DNA from: Deltaproteobacteria bacterium
GTDB taxonomy: Bacteria; Myxococcota; Kuafuiibacteriia; Kuafuiibacteriales; Kuafuiibacteriaceae
DNA length: 64,000 bases
Direction: 5' to 3'
NCBI GenBank assembly: GCA_016703535.1
Contig: JADJBV010000001.1
Span: 6,841,895-6,905,894, forward strand
Shown one piece after another: positions 36,973 through 44,572 of the stretch (position 1 is its first letter; each line of letters opens with the position of its first letter). Under the pieces are notes generated by a model. It was not told where the DNA came from, ran no database searches, and worked only from the letters and a program-made list of their open reading frames with translations. A program made the position numbers and the translations under genes.

Positions 36973-39321
36973 TCAGCGCGGGAAGTCCAAGCAGCAGCGG
37001 AACCCGTGGACCTCGTCGGCGTCGCCCGGCAAGGCGTAGTTGTCGTCGGTGACGCACCGTAGACCGCTGCGGTTGGAGCGGAAGCCACCACCCGCCAACC
37101 CGCGTCGGCTGCCTTCTAGGTAGCGGCCGTCGTTCCACTCCAGCAGGTTGCCGGACAGATCGTAGGCGCCGTGTTTCGAGACGCAGCCGCCCGCGGTCAA
37201 CACACCACCTTCGGTGTCGGACTCGCCGACGATCATCGCTCCGGTCTCGACCGGGGCCCGACGGATCGCGTCGAAGCCGTTGCAGGTCGAAGCCTGATAT
37301 TCGTCGCCGTAGGGATAGGTCAGGTCTTCGTCGCCGCGACAGGCGGTGATCCATTCGGTCGGGCTGCAGAGGCGTTTGCCGGCGTTGGCGCAGGCGGCCT
37401 TGGCCTGGAACCAGGACAAGCCGCGGGCCGGCTGGACAAAACGCGCCGAAACCGCCGCGGCGGTGGTGCTGCCATCGCCGTCTTCCGGTTGCTCGACGTT
37501 GCCCACCAAGCCAGGCCCCAGGCTCCCTTCGTACTGATCGATGCAATACGGCGCCTCACCGCGGATCGAGGGAACGACGACCATCCCTTCCTGCCCTGGG
37601 CAAGCGACGCCACGCGCGCTGGGCGGGGCCCGATCGGGTTCGGTGCTGGATTCTTCGCCGCACGCGGTTTGGGTCAAGGGTAACAACAGCAACAGACCCA
37701 AGGCCCGGGGGCGCCGGCGCAGCAACCACAACAAGCCCAACGCCAACAATCCTACGGTGGCGCCGCTCAAGGGACCGCGGCTCCCCGCGTCGCGGCAGCC
37801 GCCGCCGCCGTACAGATAAAAACGAGGGCCGCAGATGTTGCGGGCCAACAAGGTCGTGGAAGCCGTCATGGTGAAGGGGGTGCTCTGCTCTTTGGCGGCG
37901 CCGACGTCGGCGGAGATCTCGAAGGTGCCGCCTTCGGGCAAGGGGCATTCGGTCTCCACCAACAACACCAGGTCGTTGACCTCACCGTTGCGGACCGCCA
38001 CGCCGTTGACCTCGACCCGGCCCTTGCCGTGGGCGCCGCCGGTGGGATCGACGTTGACGGTGGCGCCGTCGGGTTCGCGCAGGACCAAGAAGTTGGTGGC
38101 GTTGGCCGGCAGATCGGTGCTGAAGGCGACCTCGGTGCCGGGCAGGTTGCCGGTGTTGCTGAGGGCGTAGGTGATCCGCAGCGGATCCCCGGGATAGTAG
38201 GCCTCCAGCCGTTCGCCCCGTTCGGTGCGGATTCGGATCTGGGAGTCGATGCGGAGCTCCGGTGCAAAGACGTCGATGCCGACGATCACGTAGACCAGGC
38301 CGACCAGCTCCCCGGAGAAGCCGTTGCGCGGTTGGGGCGCGGTGACCTCGACGGTGACCGCTTCGTCCCCGGCCCGCAACACCGGCGTGATGTCGAAGGC
38401 GTCGATGTCGGTGCCGGGCACGTCGACCAACGGCGGATCGACGGTGTTGATGGTGCGGTTGAAGACGTCGTTGGTGGGGTTGATGGCGTCGTTGACCACC
38501 AAGGTGCGGCCCGCTTCGGCGCCGATCACCCGCACCCGCTCCAGACCCGAGAGGTTGTTGCCGTTGGCGCAGGCCTCGGGGCCCGGGTTGCAGTCACCCT
38601 CTTGGGCGTAAAAGGTCAAAGAGCCCGAGGGCACCTGGGAGACGATGAAGCCCGACAGCGGCAAGGTCACCGTCGAACCCAACACCTCTTGCAGGCCGTC
38701 GAAGAGCACGATGCTTCGGGGCGGCAAACGCTCCTCTTCGAAGATCAAGATGATCGAGAAGGAGGCGTTGGCGGCGGTGTGTTCGTTGGGGCCGTCGAAG
38801 ATGTCGGCCGCAAAACCTTGGACCTGATAGGTGCCGACCATTTGGCCACCCGCGTCCCGAAGGATCGAGGTGATGTCGGCCCGGACCGAATAAAGCGAGA
38901 CCTCCGGGAAGCCCGGGATCGCGCCCGACTGGTGCAAGGTGTCGCCCCGGACGGTGACGAAGCGATCGTTGCCGGGGACTTTGAGCTCCACCTCTTGGTC
39001 GGGCGTGTCGTTGCCGTCGCCGTCGGCGTACAGCGAGCCACCGAAGTACAGATAGGCCTGCACCAGCTTGGCCCGGGCCGGGATGCGGCGTTGAGGCACG
39101 TTGACGCTGGCGAGCTGCAGCAGACCATCGGGTCGATCGTCGAGGTCGTCGTCGAAGGTGAAAGATCCGCCGGTGGCGAAGAAGTCGACGGTGCCGCGGA
39201 AGTCGGCGGCGCGATCGACGCAGTCCGGATCGCCCGGCGATCGGCAGAGCGCGAAGGCCGAAGCCTCGAGGAGGAGGGCGCTCGACAGGGCCAGGGAAAG
39301 CACTAAATCGGCGCGCGCCAT
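36973..39321 (-). CDS. Fusion: MYXO-CTERM surface protein plus lipoprotein-like formylglycine-generating-enzyme domain
   Basis: One open frame of 782 residues. Residues 1-505: Sec signal (LALSSALLLEASAFA) and a large beta-rich exported domain. Residues 505-537: GGGGCRDAG (Cys at about 509), a hydrophobic helix (VGLLALGLLWLL) and RRR, a typical MYXO-CTERM end. Residues 538-554: LGLLLLLPLTQTAC, a lipoprotein-type signal. Residues 560-782: an FGE-sulfatase/SUMF1 domain (GKRLCSPTEWITACRG, YPYGDEY, YDLSGNLLEWNDG, GFRSNRSGLRC, GFRCCLDF). This looks like two genes joined in frame. A TTG at 37725 could start a 250-residue lipoprotein independently. Many FGE-domain proteins are not enzymes. Confidence 0.75.
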   Translation of the reverse strand: MARADLVLSLALSSALLLEASAFALCRSPGDPDCVDRAADFRGTVDFFATGGSFTFDDDLDDRPDGLLQLASVNVPQRRIPARAKLVQAYLYFGGSLYADGDGNDTPDQEVELKVPGNDRFVTVRGDTLHQSGAIPGFPEVSLYSVRADITSILRDAGGQMVGTYQVQGFAADIFDGPNEHTAANASFSIILIFEEERLPPRSIVLFDGLQEVLGSTVTLPLSGFIVSQVPSGSLTFYAQEGDCNPGPEACANGNNLSGLERVRVIGAEAGRTLVVNDAINPTNDVFNRTINTVDPPLVDVPGTDIDAFDITPVLRAGDEAVTVEVTAPQPRNGFSGELVGLVYVIVGIDVFAPELRIDSQIRIRTERGERLEAYYPGDPLRITYALSNTGNLPGTEVAFSTDLPANATNFLVLREPDGATVNVDPTGGAHGKGRVEVNGVAVRNGEVNDLVLLVETECPLPEGGTFEISADVGAAKEQSTPFTMTASTTLLARNICGPRFYLYGGGGCRDAGSRGPLSGATVGLLALGLLWLLRRRPRALGLLLLLPLTQTACGEESSTEPDRAPPSARGVACPGQEGMVVVPSIRGEAPYCIDQYEGSLGPGLVGNVEQPEDGDGSTTAAAVSARFVQPARGLSWFQAKAACANAGKRLCSPTEWITACRGDEDLTYPYGDEYQASTCNGFDAIRRAPVETGAMIVGESDTEGGVLTAGGCVSKHGAYDLSGNLLEWNDGRYLEGSRRGLAGGGFRSNRSGLRCVTDDNYALPGDADEVHGFRCCLDFPR

Positions 39322-39465
39322 CCCCAACAGCCTACTGTCGCTCCCGAAACCCCTCAAGTTCACGACCGTTTGGGCGGACTTTGCAGGGGTTTACACGGAT
39401 ATCGACCGGTCTCTGTCGGTCAGGTTTTGCGTCCCGTTTCGGACTTGACTATACGTCATCAACCC

Positions 39466-40830
39466 ATGACGCCGCTCGCGGAGGACCTGGTCTCCATCTA
39501 CAAGGAGGCGCTCGCGGCCTCCCACGCCGGTCGGGCCGTGGAGGCCCGCCTCCAGGTCTCGAGTGGCGCCATCCGCGCCGGTCGCCGCGCCATCGCCCTC
39601 GATAGGGTGGAGCGGGTCGGGATCATCGCCGTCGGCAAGGCCGCACCGGCCATGGCCGAAGCGGTCCCGGCGCCCATTCGGGACAAGATGTCCTTCGGCT
39701 TGATCGTGACCAAACACGGTTACGAACGGCCCGTGGAGGGCTTTCAAGTCCGGATGGCGGGGCACCCGTTGCCCGACCGAGACTCGATCCGGGCCACCGA
39801 CGAGGTGGTCGAGGCGGTCTCGGAGCTCTCCGAAGAAGACCTGCTGTTGGTGTTGATCTCGGGTGGCGCCAGCTCGCTGCTCAGCTCGCCAGTGAAGGAG
39901 ATCGGGCTCGCCGACACCATCGAGTTGACCAACCTGATGCTCCACTCGAGCCTCGACATCCACAAGATGAACGTGATCCGCAGCCACCTCTCCCGGGTGA
40001 AGGGCGGACGGTTGGCGGTGGCGGCGGCGCCGGCCTCGGTGTTGACCTTGGCCCTCTCCGACGTGGTGGGTGACAAGTTGCCGGCCATCGGTGGCGGCCC
40101 GACGGTGGCCGATCCCTCGCGCTACAAGGACGCGGTCACGGCCCTCAAGAAGGCGCAGATCTGGGATCGTTGCCCCGAGAGCGTGCGCGAGTACCTGGAG
40201 GCCGGCAACCGCGGCGAGATCCCCGAGTCGCCCAAGCCCGGTGATCCGCGCTTGTCCCGGGCGTTTGCGGCGGTGGTCGGTGGCCCCCGCACCTTGTTGC
40301 GGGCGGCGGCCCGAGCGGCCCGTAACCTGGGCCTGCGGGTGCGCTGCGCGACCAAGCCGATCGAAGGACCGGTCGAAGATCTGGTCGAGAAGTACATGGC
40401 CCGGGCCGGCTCCATGGTGCGCAGTGGCACCGGCCGGGAAGTCTTCGTGGCGGTCGGCGAACCCACGGTCGAGATCGATCAAGAGAGCGTGGCCAAACGC
40501 GGCAAGATGGGCGTCGGCGGCCGAAGCCAACACTTGGCGATGTTGATGGCCAAGGCGATGACCGGCGACGAACACATGGCCTTTTTGGCGGCGGCGACCG
40601 ACGGCTCGGACGGCAACACCCCAGCGGCCGGCGGCATCGTTGATGGCAACACCACCAACCAGCTGGCCAGCCAGAAGGTGGATCCGGACGACGCGGTTCG
40701 GCGCTACGACAGCTACAACGCGCTGGGAAAGATCGGCGCCTTGATCACCACCGGTCCGACCGACACCAACGTCACCGACCTGCACCTCTTGGCGGTCGAG
40801 GGCCGACAACCCGGCCGCAAGAAGAAGTAA
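39466..40830 (+). CDS. Glycerate 2-kinase (MOFRL/GckA family)
   Basis: A 454-residue protein of the DUF4147/MOFRL glycerate kinase family, which phosphorylates glycerate at position 2. Seen: the VGKAAPAMAEA N-terminal block, LISGGASSLLSSPV, the HKMNVIRSHLSRVKGGRLA nucleotide region, LSDVVGDKLPAIGGGPTV, and the C-terminal MOFRL part (GVGGRSQHLAMLMA, ATDGSDGNTPAAGGIVDG, GPTDTNVTDLHLL). The start is the first ATG of the frame; the 144-base upstream gap should hold its promoter. An LPS-kinase-like gene follows after 2 bases. Confidence 0.88.
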   Translation: MTPLAEDLVSIYKEALAASHAGRAVEARLQVSSGAIRAGRRAIALDRVERVGIIAVGKAAPAMAEAVPAPIRDKMSFGLIVTKHGYERPVEGFQVRMAGHPLPDRDSIRATDEVVEAVSELSEEDLLLVLISGGASSLLSSPVKEIGLADTIELTNLMLHSSLDIHKMNVIRSHLSRVKGGRLAVAAAPASVLTLALSDVVGDKLPAIGGGPTVADPSRYKDAVTALKKAQIWDRCPESVREYLEAGNRGEIPESPKPGDPRLSRAFAAVVGGPRTLLRAAARAARNLGLRVRCATKPIEGPVEDLVEKYMARAGSMVRSGTGREVFVAVGEPTVEIDQESVAKRGKMGVGGRSQHLAMLMAKAMTGDEHMAFLAAATDGSDGNTPAAGGIVDGNTTNQLASQKVDPDDAVRRYDSYNALGKIGALITTGPTDTNVTDLHLLAVEGRQPGRKKK

Positions 40831-40832
40831 CC

Positions 40833-41807
40833 GTGGGCTACGCCGCCCGGCTGGCGCTTCGGGACGCCGCGGGCCTGGCCTGGTGCGGTGAATATCGCGC
40901 TGAGTCCGTTGAGTTGGCCGGGTTGTTGGCCAGCCTGCCGGCCCTCGACTCCGCGGTGTTGACCGACGAGGTCGGGGCGGCGGCGGCCTGGGCCCACGTG
41001 TTGCCGACCGGTGTCGAGCTGGTCACCGTCTTGCGGCCCGCGGTGGTGCACCTGCGCCTTTCGTCGGGGCCGATCCGGGAGGTGGTGGTCAAGCTCGTAC
41101 GCCCCAGCCTGGACCGAGGGCCGATCGGCTGGTTGCGGCGATTCGAGCGTTCACGGGCCCAACGGGCCCACCTGGCGGCCCATCGCCTCCAAGCGGTTGG
41201 GGTGATGTCTCCCCGACCCCTGGGTTATCTGGAGCGGCGCCGGGCACCCCGGCAGCACCCCTCTTTCTGCGTGTACGAACACCTGGCTGGCCACACCCTG
41301 CTCGAGGTCGCGGCGACCCGAGTTGGGCCCGAGCAGCGGATGGCTCGCTGGGACTTGCTCCGGCAGGTGGCCGAGCTCTACGCCCGGCTGCACCAGCACG
41401 GGATCTTTCACGCCGACCTGCACGCTGGGAATCTGCTGGTAACCGAACACGGCCTGGCCCCGATCGACCTGGTCTCGCTGCGCCGCTTCTCCTTCCGGGA
41501 GCGGGCGGCGCTGAAGAACCTGGCCCGGCTCAACCGCGACTTCTTGGATCGGGGGGCGCTGTCGACCGCCGACCGCTTCCGATTCCTCCTTGCCTACCTC
41601 AGGCACCAGTCCTCGGCCCGGGCCCAGGCCCGCGACCTGTTTCGGGCGGTCCACCAGGAGACCCTGGCCAAACTCGAGCGCTACGGAGGTGCCTTTTCGT
41701 CATCTCCAACTTCGGCCTATGATGCCCTCGATGTCCCGACTGTCCCGGTGCCTGCCCTGGTGCGCCCTGACGATGCTCCTGACCCCGGTGGCAGGGGCGT
41801 CCCCTGA
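40833..41807 (+). CDS. Lipopolysaccharide kinase-like protein (WaaP/InaA type)
   Basis: A 324-residue protein-kinase-fold enzyme. The catalytic loop HQHGIFHADLHAGNLLV with Asp as base and the later PIDLVSLRR metal segment match bacterial Kdo/WaaP-type kinases that phosphorylate LPS core sugars. The N-terminal KLVRPS may hold the ATP Lys. The GTG start lies 2 bases after the glycerate kinase stop, so they are likely co-transcribed. Its 3' end overlaps the next gene by 89 bases. Confidence 0.75.
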   Translation: MGYAARLALRDAAGLAWCGEYRAESVELAGLLASLPALDSAVLTDEVGAAAAWAHVLPTGVELVTVLRPAVVHLRLSSGPIREVVVKLVRPSLDRGPIGWLRRFERSRAQRAHLAAHRLQAVGVMSPRPLGYLERRRAPRQHPSFCVYEHLAGHTLLEVAATRVGPEQRMARWDLLRQVAELYARLHQHGIFHADLHAGNLLVTEHGLAPIDLVSLRRFSFRERAALKNLARLNRDFLDRGALSTADRFRFLLAYLRHQSSARAQARDLFRAVHQETLAKLERYGGAFSSSPTSAYDALDVPTVPVPALVRPDDAPDPGGRGVP

Positions 41808-42648
41808 TCCCACCCGGGGCGCCTTGTTCGCCGAGTCGAACGAAACCGGCGGCCCCGACCTCGACGCGCGACTCGCCCCTGCGCCTCAAGCGAAGACCGT
41901 CGCCATCTTGATCCTCTCCGGCGATGAAGCCGGCCTGGCCCTCTCGGAGACCTACTCCGAGGCGCGCAAGGTGATCGAAAGCCACACGGCGTTGAACGTG
42001 GCCCCGCTCGATCAGATCGGCGTGACCGATCGTGAGACCGCCATTCGCCAATGCGCCGGCAAGGCCGACTGTTACATCACGCGGCTCAGCAACGCTTTGG
42101 CCGGCGTCTCCTTGTTGTTGACGATCTCGGTGGACCGCCTGGAAGACGGCATGTTGCTCGGCCTGCGGTTGGTCGACGTCTCCAGCAAACAAGAGATCGG
42201 CGCCTCGGGCGACGAGGTCCCGGCCGGCATGTCGGTTTCGGGCGCCATGGAGCAACAGCTCTCCACGGTGTTCCCCGGCTCCACCTGGGATCAGATCGCC
42301 GAAGTCAGCGTCACCACCGAACCCGCCAACGCCGAGGTCACTGTCGGTGGCCGCAGCTGCGCCTCCCCCTGCACCTTGAACCGTATGGTGCCCGGCACCT
42401 ATGAGGTGGCGATCAACAAGGAAGGTTATCTGCCCTGGAAGGGCAACGTGACCTTGGTGGCCAAGCAGAACCAGGCCGTGTCGGCCGTGTTGCAGGAGCC
42501 TCCGGCCGGGTTGGTCTCGAGCCCGCTGTTTTGGGGCTTGGTCGGCCTGGCGGCGGTGGGCACCGGCGTGGCCATCTTCTTCTTGGCGCAGCCTTCGGAT
42601 CGGGTGGTGCGGATCTGCATCGCTGAAGATCCCAGCATGTGTCCTTGA
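41719..42648 (+). CDS. Exported PEGA-domain protein with C-terminal membrane helix
   Basis: A 309-residue protein. Signal: CLPWCALTMLLTPVAGA. The middle domain (AKTVAILILSGDEAGLAL onward) resembles the sugar-fermentation-stimulation/TolB-like N-terminal domain often fused to PEGA. A PEGA domain follows (VTTEPANAEVTVGGRSCASPCTLN, GTYEVAINKEGYLPW), then a helix (FWGLVGLAAVGTGVAIFFLA). Alternative ATG starts at 41722 and 41731 exist. Proteins like this are common next to myxobacterial Ser/Thr kinases, as here. Role unknown. Confidence 0.7.
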   Translation: MMPSMSRLSRCLPWCALTMLLTPVAGASPDPTRGALFAESNETGGPDLDARLAPAPQAKTVAILILSGDEAGLALSETYSEARKVIESHTALNVAPLDQIGVTDRETAIRQCAGKADCYITRLSNALAGVSLLLTISVDRLEDGMLLGLRLVDVSSKQEIGASGDEVPAGMSVSGAMEQQLSTVFPGSTWDQIAEVSVTTEPANAEVTVGGRSCASPCTLNRMVPGTYEVAINKEGYLPWKGNVTLVAKQNQAVSAVLQEPPAGLVSSPLFWGLVGLAAVGTGVAIFFLAQPSDRVVRICIAEDPSMCP

Positions 42649-42652
42649 GCTT

Positions 42653-42666
42653 GCAAGACAACTTGC
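42653..42666. repeat. GCAAG-N4-CTTGC palindrome (core ACAA), intergenic
   Basis: The only intergenic copy, between the convergent PEGA-protein and kinase genes, 4 bases after the PEGA stop. It could also act as a weak hairpin there. Confidence 0.9.
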
Positions 42667-42688
42667 AGAGCCGCGGCGGGCCAGCAAC

Positions 42689-44566
42689 TCAGGGCGCGGC
42701 GGAGATCGCCTTGGCGTCTCGCATCAGCTGAAGCAAAGCGGTGGTCCGACTGGTGTTGGGGGTCTCGGGCTCCTTGAGCCCCAGCTCTCCCAAGGTGGAC
42801 AACAGCTTCCCGGCCTCGGTGGCGTTCTTCTTTTGGGCCTTGCGGATCTCGTTGAGGACATCCTTGGCGGTCACCGCCTCGGGAGGGGCCTCTTTGGGGA
42901 CACTTTCGGCGACCTTGGTCGGCGGGGGCCGCTCTTTGGTGGGGGGAGGTCTCCGGGTGTTGACCCGATCCGAAGGCTCGGGTTCGGCCTTGGTCGGGGC
43001 TGGCTCACCTTCCCGGGCGGTCACCGCCGGCACCCGAGGCGCGACGCCCACCTCGGTCGCGGGCTCTTCCGCCGCCTGGGCGGTTTCGGGGATCACCACG
43101 GGCGTGGTCGCGACGACCGGTTTTTTGCCGAAGCCCACGACATAAGCCGCGGTCCCCAACAACACCACCGCCGCGATCCCCAACATGGCCGCGGGCAAGG
43201 CCGAACGGCGCCGAGTGGCGATCGCGCCGGTGTAGCCCGTCAAGGAGGCGTGGCTCCCCGACTGGGAGATCGAGCGCAGGGAGTCGGCGTAGGTCATCGC
43301 CGGCGTCTGGGAAGGCGTGACGGCGCGGAACTGGGTGCGGGCCTCTTCGATCGCCTCGGGGGCCAAGGGATCGGCGGCGTAGGCCGAGGGCCAGGCGGCT
43401 TTGGTGCCGCCCAGATCCGGGCTGAAGGGTGAGACCACCGGCGCGGAGACGGTCGGCGCGGGCATGGCCGCAGGTAAGCCCACGTGCACCGCCTCCCGCT
43501 GCGCGACCTCTTGCATCGCTTCCTGCACCCGACCGTCGATGTCGAAGGCGCCGGTCTCGAAGTTCTTGTCGATCAGCCCGACCAGATCTCGGGTCGCGGC
43601 CGAATAACCATCCAGGCCTTTGGCCGCGTCATTGAGGGCCTCGAGCATCTCGGCGGCGCTCTGGTACCGCTCCTTGGGATCCTTCTTGAGGGCCTTTTCG
43701 ATCACCGCCCACAACTTGGGCGGGAAGTCCGGCATCATCTCGAGCAGCGGCTTCGGCTCGTGCTTCATCACCGCGTCCATCGACTTGACCGGGTTGGAGC
43801 GGCCGAACAGGCGCTTCAGACAAGCGCTTTCGTAGAGCACGATGCCGAGCGCGAAGAGATCGGTGCGAGCGTCGATGTCGCCGCCCACCACCTGCTCGGG
43901 CGCCATGTAGCTGGGCTTTCCGCGGACCGTGCCCACGTGGGACTCGTGGGACTGGATGGTGGTGCGGGCCACGCCGAAGTCGGTGAGCTTGATCGAGCCG
44001 TTGAGGTCGACCAACACGTTGTGGGGCGAGATGTCCCGGTGGACCAACTTCAGGAGTTGGCCCTGGTGGGTGGCCCGGGCCTGCGCAAAGTCCAGGGCGC
44101 TGGCGATCTGCACGCCCAGGTGGGCGACCAAGGCGGGGCTCATCGCCCGCTTGTTGATCACCAGGCGTTGCAATACGGCGGTCAGCGACGGGCCCCGCAC
44201 CAGCTCCATGGCGATGTAGAGGATGTCGCCGTCTCGTCCTAGGTCGGTGGTGGAAACAATCGCCGCATGCTGGAGAGCCGAGGCCGCATTTGCCTCATCG
44301 AAGAACATCTTCGCCGAGTTTGAGGTCATCTCCTCAGTGCGAAGAACCTTGAGGGCGATCAGCTTCTGGAAGCCCAAGGCAGACTGGGACTGTGCCGCCG
44401 CCCAGACTTCACCCATCCCGCCCTTTCCAAGGCGGAACAGGAGCTGGTAGCGGCCGTCGACCAATAGGCCCGGCGCGAGCTCCCCCGTCACGTCGGTTGG
44501 CATCATGGCATTGATCTGACCCTGGATGCGAGACCAGACAGCCCCACCCGGGAGTTCCCTCGACAC
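42689..44566 (-). CDS. Hanks-type Ser/Thr protein kinase with transmembrane anchor
   Basis: A 625-residue protein: kinase domain (about residues 40-310) with GKGGMGEVW, the ALKVL Lys, HRDISPHNVLV and DFGVAR, and GKPSYMAPEQV. A regulatory segment follows, then one transmembrane helix (LPAAMLGIAAVVLLGTAAYVVGF) and a Pro/Thr-rich region ending in a short helical domain. The catalytic loop reads HRDISPHN rather than HRDLKPEN, as is common in this group. The start could be GTG 44566 or ATG 44506. It lies 6 bases after the next kinase gene upstream, so the two are co-transcribed. Confidence 0.9.
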   Translation of the reverse strand: MSRELPGGAVWSRIQGQINAMMPTDVTGELAPGLLVDGRYQLLFRLGKGGMGEVWAAAQSQSALGFQKLIALKVLRTEEMTSNSAKMFFDEANAASALQHAAIVSTTDLGRDGDILYIAMELVRGPSLTAVLQRLVINKRAMSPALVAHLGVQIASALDFAQARATHQGQLLKLVHRDISPHNVLVDLNGSIKLTDFGVARTTIQSHESHVGTVRGKPSYMAPEQVVGGDIDARTDLFALGIVLYESACLKRLFGRSNPVKSMDAVMKHEPKPLLEMMPDFPPKLWAVIEKALKKDPKERYQSAAEMLEALNDAAKGLDGYSAATRDLVGLIDKNFETGAFDIDGRVQEAMQEVAQREAVHVGLPAAMPAPTVSAPVVSPFSPDLGGTKAAWPSAYAADPLAPEAIEEARTQFRAVTPSQTPAMTYADSLRSISQSGSHASLTGYTGAIATRRRSALPAAMLGIAAVVLLGTAAYVVGFGKKPVVATTPVVIPETAQAAEEPATEVGVAPRVPAVTAREGEPAPTKAEPEPSDRVNTRRPPPTKERPPPTKVAESVPKEAPPEAVTAKDVLNEIRKAQKKNATEAGKLLSTLGELGLKEPETPNTSRTTALLQLMRDAKAISAAP

Positions 44567-44572
44567 CGTGCG

